Below, in pieces: positions 46,456-58,300 of a stretch of 64,000 nt of DNA. Source of the DNA: Trichoderma breve (Eukaryota > Ascomycota > Sordariomycetes > Hypocreales > Hypocreaceae); the NCBI RefSeq assembly GCF_028502605.1, contig NC_079235.1:3658001-3722000 (forward strand), written 5' to 3'. The notes under the pieces are model-generated. The model made no database searches. It was not told the origin of the DNA and saw only the letters and a list, made by a program, of their open reading frames with translations. Position 1 is the stretch's first letter. Each line of letters opens with the position of its first letter. The translations under genes were made by a program, and so were the position numbers.

Positions 46456-47265
46456 AGGAAGGAAGAAAAAAAACTCAACTATTTCTCCTTCCTATCTCTA
46501 TCACCTCCTTGAACACTTCGAAGAAACAAAGAAGACATGAACTAAAAGATGAAGAAGAAAAAACCTATACCTCAAGATGTGTAAATGAAATGATTCGAAA
46601 CAATCATACAACAAACACCTCTTACTTGTACTACTACCGGAATTTGCGTTGGCTTGGCGTTAGGTCAAAAAGTGTATAATGCTCCTCTCACGATGACGGC
46701 TTTGAAAAGAAAAACATCATTTATAATATCTGCATAGTGGTTCGGGAAACCTGAGCAAGGGCGATGAAAAAGGGAAAACAAGGGTAACGCATTACAGTTG
46801 GACACATGAATGTGAAGATGAAAAAAAAAGAAGAGAAAGAAGAGAGAATCTTTTGTATGAGCGGATATCCATACATGTACATACCACTTTGCGTCCTCTG
46901 AGCGGCAATCAGATGAGCCGCCCTTTAATCAACCGCTTCAAGCGGAACGATACACACTTGAACAACCTGATGCTCATATAAGGAGTCTTTGTGACATGAC
47001 TTGCAATGATTTTATCTAGAGATACAACTCCGCCATGAAGAAATCCACCAGCCATCCGTCTCTAACATTAATAGTCGTAAAATTCGATGCTGCAATGACA
47101 TAAAAAGCAAGTTGTACCACGCCGATTCTTGTTTTTCTCTCTTTTTACATTTGACACCAACCAGTCAATATTATACAGCGGCCTGCAAGGCGGCTCCAGT
47201 AATGTTCGTCATAATAAGTTATACATTGAAAGGTGACATACGGTCGTTCATCCCGAGCAGGCACA
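46456..47265. other. Convergent 3' spacer MGE1 / RFC1
   Basis: This 810-bp stretch is AT-rich and lies between two stop codons. It contains TACATGTA at 46872-46879 and several A-runs. It is longer than two ordinary 3' UTRs need, but I see no gene. Confidence 0.5.
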
Positions 47266-50200
47266 TTATTTCTTTGCCTTTCCCTTTGCTCCGGATGCCT
47301 TGGCCTTGGCGCGGCCCTTTGGCTTCGAGTCTGTAGTGTCGTCATCTCCAGTGTCGACCTTTGTCGCCTTCTTTGTTGGCTTCTTGACCTTGGGCTGTTT
47401 GATGTATTTGTCTTTCTTGAGGTCAACTTCGTCATCCTCATCAGCATCTGGTGCCTCCAGCAGCTCGGCGTCGTCTTCTTCCTCAATGGCTTCTTCCAAG
47501 TCTGGCGCATCTTTGGTCTGCTTCTTCGGTGCAAAAACATTGGTGGCTTTGATGAATGGTAATGGATGAGTCATGCCATTGTATCTATATCGAATTAGCA
47601 TCGCAAAAATGAAAATCATTGGAAGGAAAGGGGAAAGTGGGTAATGCAAATTACTTACGTTCGAGTGAAAGCAGCCTTCGTCTTGGTCTCAATAGTGACG
47701 TTCTCCTCATTCATGGGACCAACTGCAAGCTCTTGGATGGCGTCAAAGTCTTCCCGAGTGAGGTAATAGCTGTCCATCAGCTCAATAACTTCTCCCACTG
47801 CTTCATTCCCCTCTTTCTGCAATCGATCCACCGTTTGAGACCACAGTAGCGGCAGGTACTCTTGTCGAACTTCGTTGTGATCTCCCGATGACTTGAGTCG
47901 CATGTGAGAGTGGATTTCCCGAATATACCGGCCCAATTTTCCAGTTTTGCTGTGATTTCCAAGCCAGGAAGTAAAGTTGGATCCCATCAACTGGCCAGCA
48001 ATGAAGCTGGCAGGTCGCACAGTACTAAAAACAGCATGTGTAGGCATCAGACTCCAGTGCTGTTGCGGTCCATGAATCATGCGGTCCACCAAGTCGCCGT
48101 CGCTAATGCTTTCTGCTGCTTGATCAAAGAGCTCAAGTGCTTTCAAAGTAGCTTCTCTGCCACTATATCCCGAACCGCTCAGGGCCATGGGCTTGGTGCG
48201 AAGGTAGTTCTCCTGAATCATGAGGAAACTGAACTCGTGATCATTGAAGTACAGTTCAATCTTGTCATTGAGCGTTGCTTTGCTAGAGGGTGCAAATAGG
48301 CCACCAGCAAGCATCTTTTGGCAGATATCCCAAGGTTTCAAGACAACATGCTTTTCCCAGGCTTTTGACATGGCCTTGGTTTGGTCAAAGCTCATGGACG
48401 ATTGGTCGAGTTTTGCCGTAGAAATCATGTTGATAATTTGGCGAATATCTTTGTTACTACCCTCAATGAGAGCATCAACAACTGGAGGAGGCAGTTTCAG
48501 GCCTTCTCGATGGCAGATAGTCATGATTCGAGAGCGGACTTGGTCGACCGTCGGACGGTTGAATCTTATATCAAACGCAGCGTGGTCGAAAGGCTTCATC
48601 TTTGGCAGTCTTCGCTCGTTGCAGATGAGGATCAACGGCACCTCCGTCTTCCTGCAGAATTTGGCCAGGGCGCCAACTCCGCCGCGATCACCAGCCGACA
48701 TACCATCAACTTCGTCCATGATGAGCACGATCTTCTTCTTGGTGGAATCCACAGATTTTCCATCTCCTGCAAAAAATCCCAGCAGGGACGTGTTGTTCAT
48801 AACATCGCTAACGCCGGCCTCGACAAGCTTCTTGCTACGTGTGTCACTAGCATTGCTCTCCAATACATCGTAACCTTCGAGCTTAGCCGCCAGGTGTGCT
48901 GCTGTAGTTTTTCCAATGCCGGGAGGGCCAGAGATAATGATGGCTCGCTCGCCTCCCATGCCATCAGCGCCACGTTTCTGAAAATTGTACTTCTTGGACT
49001 TTGGCCAGTTTCGAAGCCAATTCTGGATCTTTTCCACCTGCGCCTTATTGCCGCATATGTGATTCAACTGTGTCGGGGCGTATTTAGAAGTAAGAAGCAT
49101 ATCAGGTGCCTTCGCAGGCTCAACGGGTGCACTGCTTGTTGAGCCTCGGGATGCAGCCAATTTCTTCGCTGCTTTCTCCGCTTCTAGCTTCTTTGCTTTT
49201 TCTTCTGCCTCCATTTCAGCAACTTGCTGCTTCACCTTTTCCTCTTCCGCTTTCTTCTTTTCTTGCGCCTTCTGAGCACCCTTGCCGGTGCCGCCAAATG
49301 CTGGAAGCTTGCGGATCAGGTCAAAGAGGCCATTCTCATCGATTGTCTTGATGCCGTTTGCCTTGATTTTGGCTAGTTTGGATGGCCCAGCATCTCCTCC
49401 AAGCACGACAAAGCTTGTCTTGCTACTGGGTTGGCCAGTAACTTTGCCGCCATATCGCTTCACCAGTGCTTGAGCCTCATCGCGACCAATGGTTTGCAAC
49501 ACGCCAGTGAAAACAAAAGTCAATCCACTGAGACACTCCTCTTCGCCTTCTGGAAGCTCGCCGGCTGGAAGGGTAGGCGCCGCAGCGGCATTACCCCCCC
49601 CTGAGGCAGCTTTTCTCCAGTCGAATTTCGCATTGGGATCTTTTGGTGGTGGTGTTGGCGCTCTCACGGTGGCTACGCTGTCAAGAATGTTCTGAATGTC
49701 CTCATCTTCGGGTTCGTCTGCCTTCTTTGCCCTTGGTGCTCGAGGTTTGCTTGCAGCTGTAGGTTTCTTTCTCGGTAGCTCTTCTTCTTCGTCATCTGAT
49801 TCCTGCTCTGGTGACTTTCGCTTCTTACTGGCTGATGCAGTCTTGGTAGCTGGCTTCTCTTCAGTCTTCTTGGCAGAAGCAGGTCGTCCTCGTGAGGCAA
49901 GTCGTTTTGATTTTGGTAGAACTTCGTCTTCTGATTCTTCCTCCTCATAATCATCGGTTTTGCGCTTATTACGACCCTTGGCGTCAGCAGCAAAGATGTC
50001 ATCTCCATCCTCATCGCCATCATCCATATACACATCGTCATCATCGTCAACAGGAGGAGCTTTATACGAGGTCCTGGCCTTTTTCGATCGAGGAGCTACG
50101 TCCTCATCCTCATCCTCTGGAGCGGCCGGTTTTGCTGTGGTTTTCTTGGCCCGGGGGCTAGATCTAACGGGAACTTCGGCCTCGATAACGATTTTGCTAC

Positions 50201-50666
50201 TGCTCTTCTTGGGCGTTTGAGATGCCTTGACTGGTTTGGAATCTTTCGATGAAGCAAAATAGTCGTCGGCGGATATCGCTACGCCTTTAGGCTCCGTCTC
50301 CCTGATATGGGTTTAGAGAGGAAAATCACAATGACAAGGCAGAAAACAAGAATAGACTATCGCAGTAAATACCTTTTCTTTGCCGCCGGTTTCGGCGCAG
50401 GCTTCTTCTCTCTGTATGTTCGGTTAGAGATGGAGCGTGAACCATGGGATAGCTTGAAATGGGGTGACAGTACTCTACAACTTCATCATCACTATCTTCA
50501 ACAACTTTCCGGCCTTCTATATACTAGTCAGTATCAATTGATGACTTATGGATGAGAAACACTCACTTCCTCGTTTGCCCTTGGCCGCCGGTGGCTCTGG
50601 TTTGGGGGCCGCAGGTTTGGGGGCAGCACCACCTTTTGGCGCGAAGAATGATCGGATATCAGGCAT
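47266..50666 (-). CDS. rfc1: Replication factor C large subunit RFC1
   Basis: Exons 50666-50567, 50516-50474, 50411-50373, 50301-47659 and 47584-47266 give 1047 residues. The N-terminus MPDIRSFFAPK is a PIP-box-like PCNA-binding motif. Residues ~50-280 are charged and disordered. A BRCT domain spans ~317-395 (LTFVFTGVL, VKRYGGKVT), followed by a Lys/Glu-rich helix. The AAA+ module has Walker A GPPGIGKT at 519-526 and Walker B VLIMDEVD at 586-593. The RFC1 C-terminal collar follows, and a basic tail ends the protein (PKVKKPTKKATK, GAKGKAKK). RFC1 opens the PCNA ring at primer ends. The second intron uses donor GTACTG, required to avoid a stop. It shares a 410-bp promoter region with MRPL16. 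Confidence 0.96.
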
Positions 50667-51076
50667 TGTGTCCCGCTACTCAAACGCAGATGAAGTGCTA
50701 AGAGACAATAAAATTGACGGAGGCGACAAGACAAGATATAGCCTTGATATAGCCTTCCCAGGGGTCTCTTCCACTGCAATTTGGTGCTGTTGCCTGACCA
50801 ATCGCGGGTCCGGCGAGCAGAGGGAAGATGCAGCCTAGAAATTGTTCAGTGACGTGCACTAGATCCCACTTGCAGCGCAACGCGAAGCTGACGCGAGGTG
50901 CGTGACCTGGGCTTAATTGCCTGATGCTGCCGGATGAGTAAGCAGCAGCGCTCGGGGCCTGAGATCTCAGGCCCCACCACGAGACGGATCCATGCCATGG
51001 TGGGATTCTTTTCAAGATATCGGAGCAGTCGTGCGATATCTCGAGACAAGCCGAACCAAGCGGCCAAACCGACGCC
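50667..51076. promoter_or_regulatory. Divergent promoter region RFC1 / mitochondrial L16
   Basis: The 410 bp between the two start codons contain both promoters. Two ACGCGA motifs at 50880-50885 and 50891-50896 lie near the middle, about 215-230 bp from the RFC1 start. Confidence 0.6.
50880..50896. promoter_or_regulatory. Paired CGCG (MBF/SBF-like) boxes near RFC1
   Basis: ACGCGA occurs at 50880-50885 and again at 50891-50896, with CGCG cores 11 bp apart, about one helical turn. This is the core bound by MBF/SBF-type (Mbp1/Swi6, APSES) regulators of G1/S genes. Assignment to RFC1 rather than L16 is inference. Confidence 0.45.
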
Positions 51077-51946
51077 ATGAGGTCCAATGGCGCTTCCGCA
51101 TTGCTGAACGCTTTCCAGGGGCTGAAGATTTCCGCATGCACCCCGTTGCGACAACTAAGGGCCCCGATTCAGCACCAGTCCAAGGTCCTCAGTGCCGCTC
51201 TGCTCCAGAATGGCAGGGCCTTTTCCACAAGCCCGGCCAGGATGGGCACATGGCTCGAGCCTAGCTTGAACCGAAAGAAGAAAATGGCAAAGGGACGACC
51301 GCGAGTAGCGACGGGAGGGTCTACAAAGGGCACAACAGTCATTTGGGGCGACTACGGACTGCGCATGGTTGACCACCACCGAAGAATCAGCGCCAAGTCA
51401 CTAAAGATGGCTGAGGATACGATCAAAGTGCGACTCCGAGGAGAGAAATACCGACTTTACAAGAGGAAATGCTGCAACGTTGGTGTCTACGTCAGCGGTA
51501 ATGAGGTACGGACTTGCTCTTCAAACTGTCAAGAGGGGAATGGCAAGCTAAATGGTGTAATAGATGCGAATGGGCAAAGGAAAAGGTTCTTTTGATCACT
51601 GGGCCACAAGAATGGCAGTCAGCCAAGTCCTGTTTGAGATCAAGGGCCGAATCCACGAGCAGATTGTTCGAGACGCTTTCCGGTTGGCTGGCAATAAGCT
51701 CCCAGGTGCGAAACATCATCACTATGGTCTACCTTCCAGACCACCACTAACTGAATTACAGGCCAGTGGGAATTTGTGAAGAAGGGTGACGCTCCCGTCG
51801 TTGGAATTACCAAGCTGGACGGTATCACACTGGAGGATCTTAAGAGACCCAGAAAGCAGCTTGCCCCTGAAGAGCTTATTGAGGTATCAACTTCTACAAC
51901 AACCGCTGAAGCCGGAAGCACATCTGCGCCGTCTGGGTCCTCATAA
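51077..51946 (+). CDS. mrpl16: Mitochondrial large-subunit ribosomal protein L16 (uL16m)
   Basis: Exons 51077-51505, 51564-51705 and 51762-51946 give 251 residues. An N-terminal mitochondrial targeting region covers ~1-55 (ending near [13 protein letters not shown]). The L16 fold follows: [40 protein letters not shown], the [26 protein letters not shown] block that sits at the ribosome A site, and [20 protein letters not shown]. The KGKGSFDHW stretch is diagnostic. A Ser/Thr-rich tail extends the C-terminus. The gene sits between RFC1 and RFC5. The acceptor TAG at 51561-51563 gives an in-frame Met-Arg-Met after Glu143. Confidence 0.94.
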
Positions 51947-52444
51947 ATATCAATGAGAATGCCATGTACCATAAGAACTTGTACATAAAACAAAAGCCGC
52001 CTGATGAAAAAATAGAAAAGAAATAACGAACATATGAGCATGGGTCTCAAGCAAGGATCATCCCCACCATGTCGGCAATTCTGTATATTTTTACCAAGAC
52101 AGATTCAATTGGAAGAATACTCACAAGGAGGATATTTAGAGGGACAATGGTGAAAAAAATTTAAACAGCAATTTAAATACTAACTTTGTAAACTCGAAGC
52201 CGTATAAGTGCACGTTAATGGAGTCGTTGAACCATAGCAACATAGCTAACGGCCTTGAAGTTTTTTTTTTTTTTTTTGGCCGTAAAACCAGCTTCGTCCA
52301 GTGGCTGCAGGGAACTGCAACAGGCACCTAGACTTCCCCACCCTGAGTTCATCGCACAGCACTTTACGCGACGACGCGTCTGCCAACCTTCAAAATCTTG
52401 GAGCTTCCAATTCAATAAGCACGCCAATTTCAACAGCCAACACA
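51947..52444. promoter_or_regulatory. Spacer L16 / RFC5 with the RFC5 promoter
   Basis: The left part is the L16 3' UTR, followed by a 16-base T run starting at 52261. The right part is the RFC5 promoter with CGCG boxes at 52366-52379. No gene is seen. Confidence 0.5.
52366..52379. promoter_or_regulatory. MluI cell-cycle box pair upstream of RFC5
   Basis: ACGCGA (52366-52371) and a perfect MCB, ACGCGT (52374-52379), lie 66-79 bp upstream of the RFC5 ATG. In yeasts MCBs bind MBF and drive G1/S transcription of replication genes. Position, pairing and the nature of the gene make a regulatory role credible. Confidence 0.55.
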
Positions 52445-53626
52445 ATGGCTCTCATCGTCGACAAGCATCGCCCGCGATCTCTCGAGGCTCTGTCATATCA
52501 CCATGAGCTTTCAGAACGACTTCAATCTCTCGTATGATGCGATTCTTCACATTCGCAGCTGCAATGGCTAACCGTTAAACCCCCGTCACAGGCCCAAAGC
52601 GGCGACTTCCCTCATCTCCTAGTCTATGGCCCATCAGGAGCTGGGAAGAAAACAAGAATAGTGGCAACGCTGAAGGAGCTGTACGGCCCCGGCGTGGAGA
52701 AGATCAAGATCGACGCACGAGTGTTCCAGACGTCTAGCAACCGAAAGCTCGAGTTCAACATTGTCGCCTCAAACTACCACTTGGAAATCACACCATCCGA
52801 CGTAGGGCAATACGATCGAGTCGTTGTGCAAGATCTTCTGAAAGAAGTAGCGCAGACGCAGCAGGTGGACCAGTCGGCGAAACAGCGATTCAAGGTCGTC
52901 GTTATCAATGAAGCAGACCACCTAACGAGAGATGCGCAGGCGGCACTTCGTCGGACAATGGAAAAATACTCTCCCAACCTGCGTCTGATCCTGCTGGCCA
53001 ATTCAACAGCGAATATCATTGCGCCAATTCGTTCAAGAACACTGCTCGTCAGAGTTGCCGCTCCGACCCATGCCGAAATCTGTGACGTCCTTGCGCAATC
53101 TGCAAAGAAAGAGAACTGGGAAGTTGTCAAAGGGCTCCACCAGCGGATAGCTGAGGAGAGTGGAAGGAATCTGCGCCGCGCGCTACTGATGTACGAAGCG
53201 GTTCACGCTCAGAAGTAAGTGAAGTCCAACGAATCGACTGTTCTGAGTCTCTTTACTAATTATCCCTTTCGCCACAGTGAGAAAGTAACAGACAGCACAC
53301 CAATCCCGCCTGCAGACTGGGAAGCACTGGTTGGCCAGATCGCCAAAGAGATCATCGAGGAACACACCCCGGCAAGGATCTTGCAGGTGCGCGCCAAGCT
53401 GTACGATCTCCTCACACATTGCATCCCACCAACCACGATTCTCAAGACCCTTACGTTCAAGCTGCTGGGTCTCATTGACGACGGGCTCAAAGGAGAGGTC
53501 ATAAAGTGGTCCGCGTTCTATGAACACCGAATCAAGACGGGTACAAAAGTTATCTTTCACTTGGAAGCGTTTGTCGCAAAATTCATGCGCATCTTGGAAA
53601 TGTACCTGATGAGCATGGACATGTAA
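52445..53626 (+). CDS. rfc5: Replication factor C subunit RFC5 (yeast nomenclature; 38-kDa)
   Basis: Exons 52445-52531, 52592-53214 and 53278-53626 give 352 residues, matching the yeast protein in length. The N-terminus MALIVDKHRPRSLEAL is typical of this subunit. Walker A GPSGAGKKT lies at 42-50, with the Lys-Lys variant characteristic of RFC5. The Walker B region reads VVINEADHL, without the DExD acids, so this subunit probably does not hydrolyse ATP, as known for the family. The SRC motif reads SRT here (PIRSRTLLVR). The AAA+ lid and C-terminal collar helix complete the protein. It is part of the clamp loader with RFC1, whose gene lies about 1.8 kb away on the other strand. Confidence 0.95.
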
Positions 53627-54018
53627 TTACAGCGACTGGTCACGATGGCGTCTGGAGTACTAGAAAAATAATTGAAAGGAAGCTTTGTTCTGCGGACCCT
53701 TTAATTTTACCACAAGTTGTTCATTGGCCCCGAATATGTCTTACAAAAGAAAAGAAAGGCAATATAGCTCTTCATGTGATTGTTCAGGCAAACAAAGAGG
53801 CTTCCACTTGGCTATATATATGTCTCCTCTTGTGCCGGAAAGCTTACCCCCGTTGACATGATTCATCACAGAATTCAACAAACACCCTACCAAGTTAGCT
53901 CAACCTATAGTAAGGACTCCTTGGACACGTACGTCTGCCACGCCTTACGTGCGAGACATACTAACTCTACTGAGCCGAGCAGAACTTTCAAAGACCATCA
54001 AATCTCGCGACAGCAACA
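53627..54018. other. Spacer RFC5 / repeat-containing gene
   Basis: Both neighbours point right, so this 392-bp stretch holds the RFC5 3' UTR and the promoter of the next gene. A TATATATAT run lies at 53813-53821. No gene is seen. Confidence 0.45.
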
Positions 54019-55306
54019 ATGAGCCCTCATATAAAGCATCATCATGCCCGAGCAAGCCAGGAGCTTGCTCAACCTATTGATAAGGTCTCCAGGGAAGGCA
54101 GCAGCGTGGGCGAGCAAGATTGCGGCCCCAACCCTAAGACGATCTATGAAGAGATTGTTGGCCGTGCAGTTGACATTGCGGAGAAGAAATGGCCCAAATA
54201 TGATTCTCAAGCCTTCGAAGTACATCTCCGCCGCCTTATCAAAGAGTATGCTTCCCATTGTGCGGAACACGACGCCAGCAAATCCGACGAGAAAGCCAGA
54301 GAGAGAAAAATAGAAAGGATTTCTGAGATTATCACCAAAGAAGGTGACAAAATTGCCCACGACTTCTTTACGAAGATTGAGAAAGTCCGCATACATGTTC
54401 ATGACGTCGATAAAGAACATCTCCACGAGCTTGGAGTCCAAGCTAAAGCCCGTATTCAAGCCCTAGTTAAAGTCCATATCCACGAGACTGTTGACAAGCC
54501 TGTCCACGAGACCGCCGGCAAGCCTGTCCACGAGACTGTCGACGACAAATTCGATGAGGTTGACGAAATCGCCTGCAAAGATTACGAAAAAGTAGCTGAA
54601 AATCCCTTCGATGAATTTATCACAGACAGTGACGCAGAGACAGATAACACTTACGTGGAGGTGCGTAAATAGGCAGCTGACGAAGACGCCGCCAAATTCT
54701 GATGACAAAGTTATTAGTGCTATGAAAGTTGACGATGGTGTCACTCAGGCCCTTAGGAAACTGGTCAAGCAAGTCGTCGCCTGCAAATTCATAATCAAGG
54801 TGGCTAACAAATGGGAGGAAAGAAGAGAAAGGAAAGAAGAAAATGAAAAATACGAATTTAATTTCAAAGGCTTTATCAAGCTATTTAAAGATGCCGCCAA
54901 TTTTAAGGCCAACTTCGATCCCAAGTCTGTCGAGCCCACCAACTTTTACACTGACTTCGACTTCGACGGCTTTGTCGAGCTCTTTAAGGATGCCAACAAC
55001 TTTTCCACTGGGTCCGATTCCGAGGCCGTTGTCAAGGTCCCTGAGGATGCCGTCAAATTTTACACTGAATTCGACCTCTGGGGCCTCGTCAAGCTATTTA
55101 AATTTGCCACCGACTTTTACACTGACTTCGACGTTTACGCTGCCTCCGACTTCGAGGGCTTTGTCGAGCTATTTGAGGGTGAGGATGACTATGTCATGGT
55201 GGATCGCAACACAATGATGCCGTCTGCAACGGGTGATGAGGTGCTGGCCACCGAGGTCACAGAAAAGATGGGGTCGAGAACCAGAACTTGGTGGTTCTTT
55301 TGGTGA
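54019..55306 (+). CDS. Unrecognised charged protein with two kinds of internal repeat
   Basis: Two overlapping open frames lie here in different phases. They join as one gene if an 88-nt intron 54661-54748 (donor GTGCGT, acceptor CAG) is removed, giving exons 54019-54660 and 54749-55306 and 399 residues. Otherwise it is two genes or one with a frameshift. The N-terminal part (residues 38-150) is charged and helical, with a YEEIVGRAVDIAEKKWPKYD-type start. Then come repeats HETVDKPV, HETAGKPV, HETVDDK (155-177). The second half carries four copies of a 16-residue pattern, F-x-x-x-G-F/L-V/I-E/K-L-F-K-x-A-x-x-F, with Phe-Tyr-Thr-Asp/Glu-Phe-Asp ahead of some copies. No signal peptide or membrane segment is seen. 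I recognise no family; it may be a lineage-restricted gene. Confidence 0.55.
54857..55192 (+). repeat. Four FxGFVELFKxAxxF repeats
   Basis: The coding strand holds four diverged copies of a 16-codon unit, for example FDFDGFVELFKDANNF and FDLWGLVKLFKFATDF. The copies start 33, 38 and 25 residues apart. At DNA level the copies share GGCTTTGTCGAGCT-like cores, so they arose by duplication. Confidence 0.75.
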
Positions 55307-58300
55307 AGCTGAAATTGCTTCGAGTTGATGCCATGTGCGGAACGAGTGTGATGTGTTGGATTTTCCAAGACTTAATGGGCTGGTTGGAAAAACGAAGAGT
55401 GAAGTCGTAAGATAGGCACGCAGAATAACAGACAGAAAAAAATACAATAGCACCGATTCTTAACTTTTTAATGGTTTATGCTTGCCCGTCGGATACCCAT
55501 TCACGCGTCCTTAGTAGGTACTTCAGATAGCGCGATGAATGCTCCGTTGAATTAGAGGCCAGAAAATAGTGCTAACACGAACGCATTGCAACGATCAATG
55601 ATTTCTGCAAAGATCTCTTGGATGAGAGGGTAGAAACAATGAGCCTTTGTTATCCAATGTGATTTAGAACCCTTTATTTCAGTCCTTCGAAGCTAGTCGA
55701 TGGAAGGGAATCTGAGAAAACTTGCTCAAGCCAACACAAAGACATTGTCACGCCTTTGTAACGAAAATAGCAGTCAATGTAGCTTCGACACAAGTGAGAC
55801 AGACCAACGCTAGGTCGCAACGAGTGATTTTTCACGAAAAGCTGCCCTGGCATGGGCTTTAATACCTGTAGCGAGTAGACGCATGTCGTGTTGTTCGAGG
55901 TTCGACGCAGTGCTAAGGTGGTAGTGTGCCTGCGTTCTCCATTCGGGCCGCTACGGAGGTGCTAACTAGGCCAGTTTCCCCGTGAAGCTGTTCCATGCCA
56001 TTCGTCGAGATGGTTGTGAGATGCGTCCGATCCATGCACTCACCCATTAGTGGCTCGGACAGGGCTGCAGAGGCTTGATGTAGAACCTGTCAATATGAGA
56101 CGAGCGAATACCTACCTGCCTTATCTTTCTTCTCCGATCATATCCGTCACAACGCCTTTATGGTATTTAACCGGCAGTCTTGGCTAAGATTCGTGTACAA
56201 CGGTTGACCTTGACCCTCTGTCTTATCAACCATAGCAAAGAGTGAGTAGGTAAGCAGAGATTTGCAGTTTCAGGTTTCAGGCCTCGTAAACCGAGTAGTG
56301 CTACTCTGTAGGTTCATCTCAAATTAATCACGCATAATCCGTACCGGTTGGTTGGGTGCGTTGGGGACCTTTTTAACGTCGCTTTTATTTTTGTAGGGTA
56401 ACCGTTCGCTGCAACATTAGAGTGGACTGAAGAAAATGGATGGATGGATGGAAGGGAGGGTAAAAGAGGGGCAGCGCATGGACACGGCAAAGTTCCTGGA
56501 GCAGAGTAGCATCGAAGGATCTAAGGCCAACCAACCACCAACAACGGCCAGTCCCCCTTTTTGCCTATTTTACTCTGTACTGTTGGTGATTTGCAACATT
56601 CTTTCTTAGTCAGGTTCTGTCTCCTTTTCCCGTGCTTTGGCTACTCGTACAAGATGGCAACGGGCGGATATCTCGGGAACAAGCAGGAGAAAAAAGACGT
56701 CCAAGCACCTATCTAGTGCACGCAAGTAGTGGATCTGATATTGCAAAAGCCGGGATGCGGGCCAAATTTCCCATCCGTGATAAATGATGGGAGAGGAACC
56801 CCTCGGTGATCCAAGGCAACCCATGGTAGTAGCACGGAATGGAACTCCATACTGTAGCTCTGGTGTTAGATGGGGGCATCGCTTATTCACCTTGTCCGGG
56901 ATGCATGCAGCTAGCATGTGCGCATCGTGGGTAGGCAATTTCAGCGCTCACGGCCATTGGCGGCCGCTGCCTGATAGACGGCATGCGTCTGCAAGGAGCT
57001 GCAAACTCTTTTGCTAGCACTTTTACATACAGGCGGAGACGGCGGCATCAGCAGCCAGAATGACAATTACGTATTGACATGTACGAGCACCGAGTGAGCG
57101 TGATTATATGAGACATCAGCTTGAGCACGAGAATGAACGGGAAATCCAGGGCTCTCAATGGCAAGAGACCCGAGGATAAGGTCGAATATGTCTCGTGGCC
57201 CCTCGGACGACAGGCGCCGGCAACATGGCAAATGACGAGAGACGAGAGACGCAACTCACCAGGACGAGCAGCTAAACCGAACCCTTCCAGGCCGGTTTCA
57301 TATGACTCGTGGGGCTTGTCACTGAACACGGAAATGCTTCTTCTGGCGCTTCGGGGCAACGGAGCTGTTGATACCCCACCCGGCCCATCGGGACATGCGC
57401 CGCTTGTAGGGCAAAGGCTTCACCAGCAGAAGCGGTGCTTGACCCGTTGCAGATACGCAGTGCGTGGCGATGGTTTCCCAAAAGCGCATAGAGGTGGCAG
57501 GACAAGCCGCTAGGGATTCTGGGGGACTTTGGGGAGTGAGGAGTGAGCCTGGGGAAAAGTACGGGGGAAGAAACGGCCGGCGTCGTGGCGAGTAGATACG
57601 GTACCGTGGTGTACCGAGTACATGGAGAGAGAGGCTGCTGTAAGCCCTCGCTCGTCTCTCTCCTCACCAGCCTCGCCTCGAGATGGACAGCTCTCCGGAC
57701 CAAGCACGAAGACTACATGCTAACTAGACATGGTACCTGGACACGAAACCCAGCTACAGACAGCATTGCCGTTGTCGCGATCCACTATTAATGGCAGGTT
57801 CCTAGGTGCAACGCCGTGTCGAGATGGAGAATGGTGGTGGTATTAGTATGGGCGGCTCCATACCAGACAGGTAAGGGTCAAGTAGGTTGACAAGACTAAA
57901 GTAGTGAGCGACAATGGAGTACGAGTCCAGTCTGGTATTACCACACACCAGACAGCATCCTCAAAGCTATCCCCAGAACGCCATCTCCCTGGACGGCACT
58001 GGAGAATCGCCTCCACCATCTTATAAAGTCATCCAAACCCCCTCCGCTCCGCCGCCTCCTGTCCTCTCCTCTCTTTGTTGCTCTTGCTCTTGACCATCTC
58101 ACCCTACGTCACGAAGAGGCAAACACCAAAGATTCAAAGAGCGTCCAGCTTCTCTCTGCCTTTGTCCGGCATCTGCTCTAGTTGCTCCCCATCCTCGAGC
58201 CCTTTGCGACTCGAACCGGGACAACGACTCCGTTTACCGACTGTTGCTATTTGTATCGCATCGCATCGCAACAGCTTCGCTTTGTTGGGGGGAAAATATC

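Noticed and set aside
54661..54685. Very short introns (16 or 25 nt) joining the two frames of the repeat gene
   Set aside because: Both keep frame but are below the size fungal spliceosomes handle; the 88-nt alternative is preferred.
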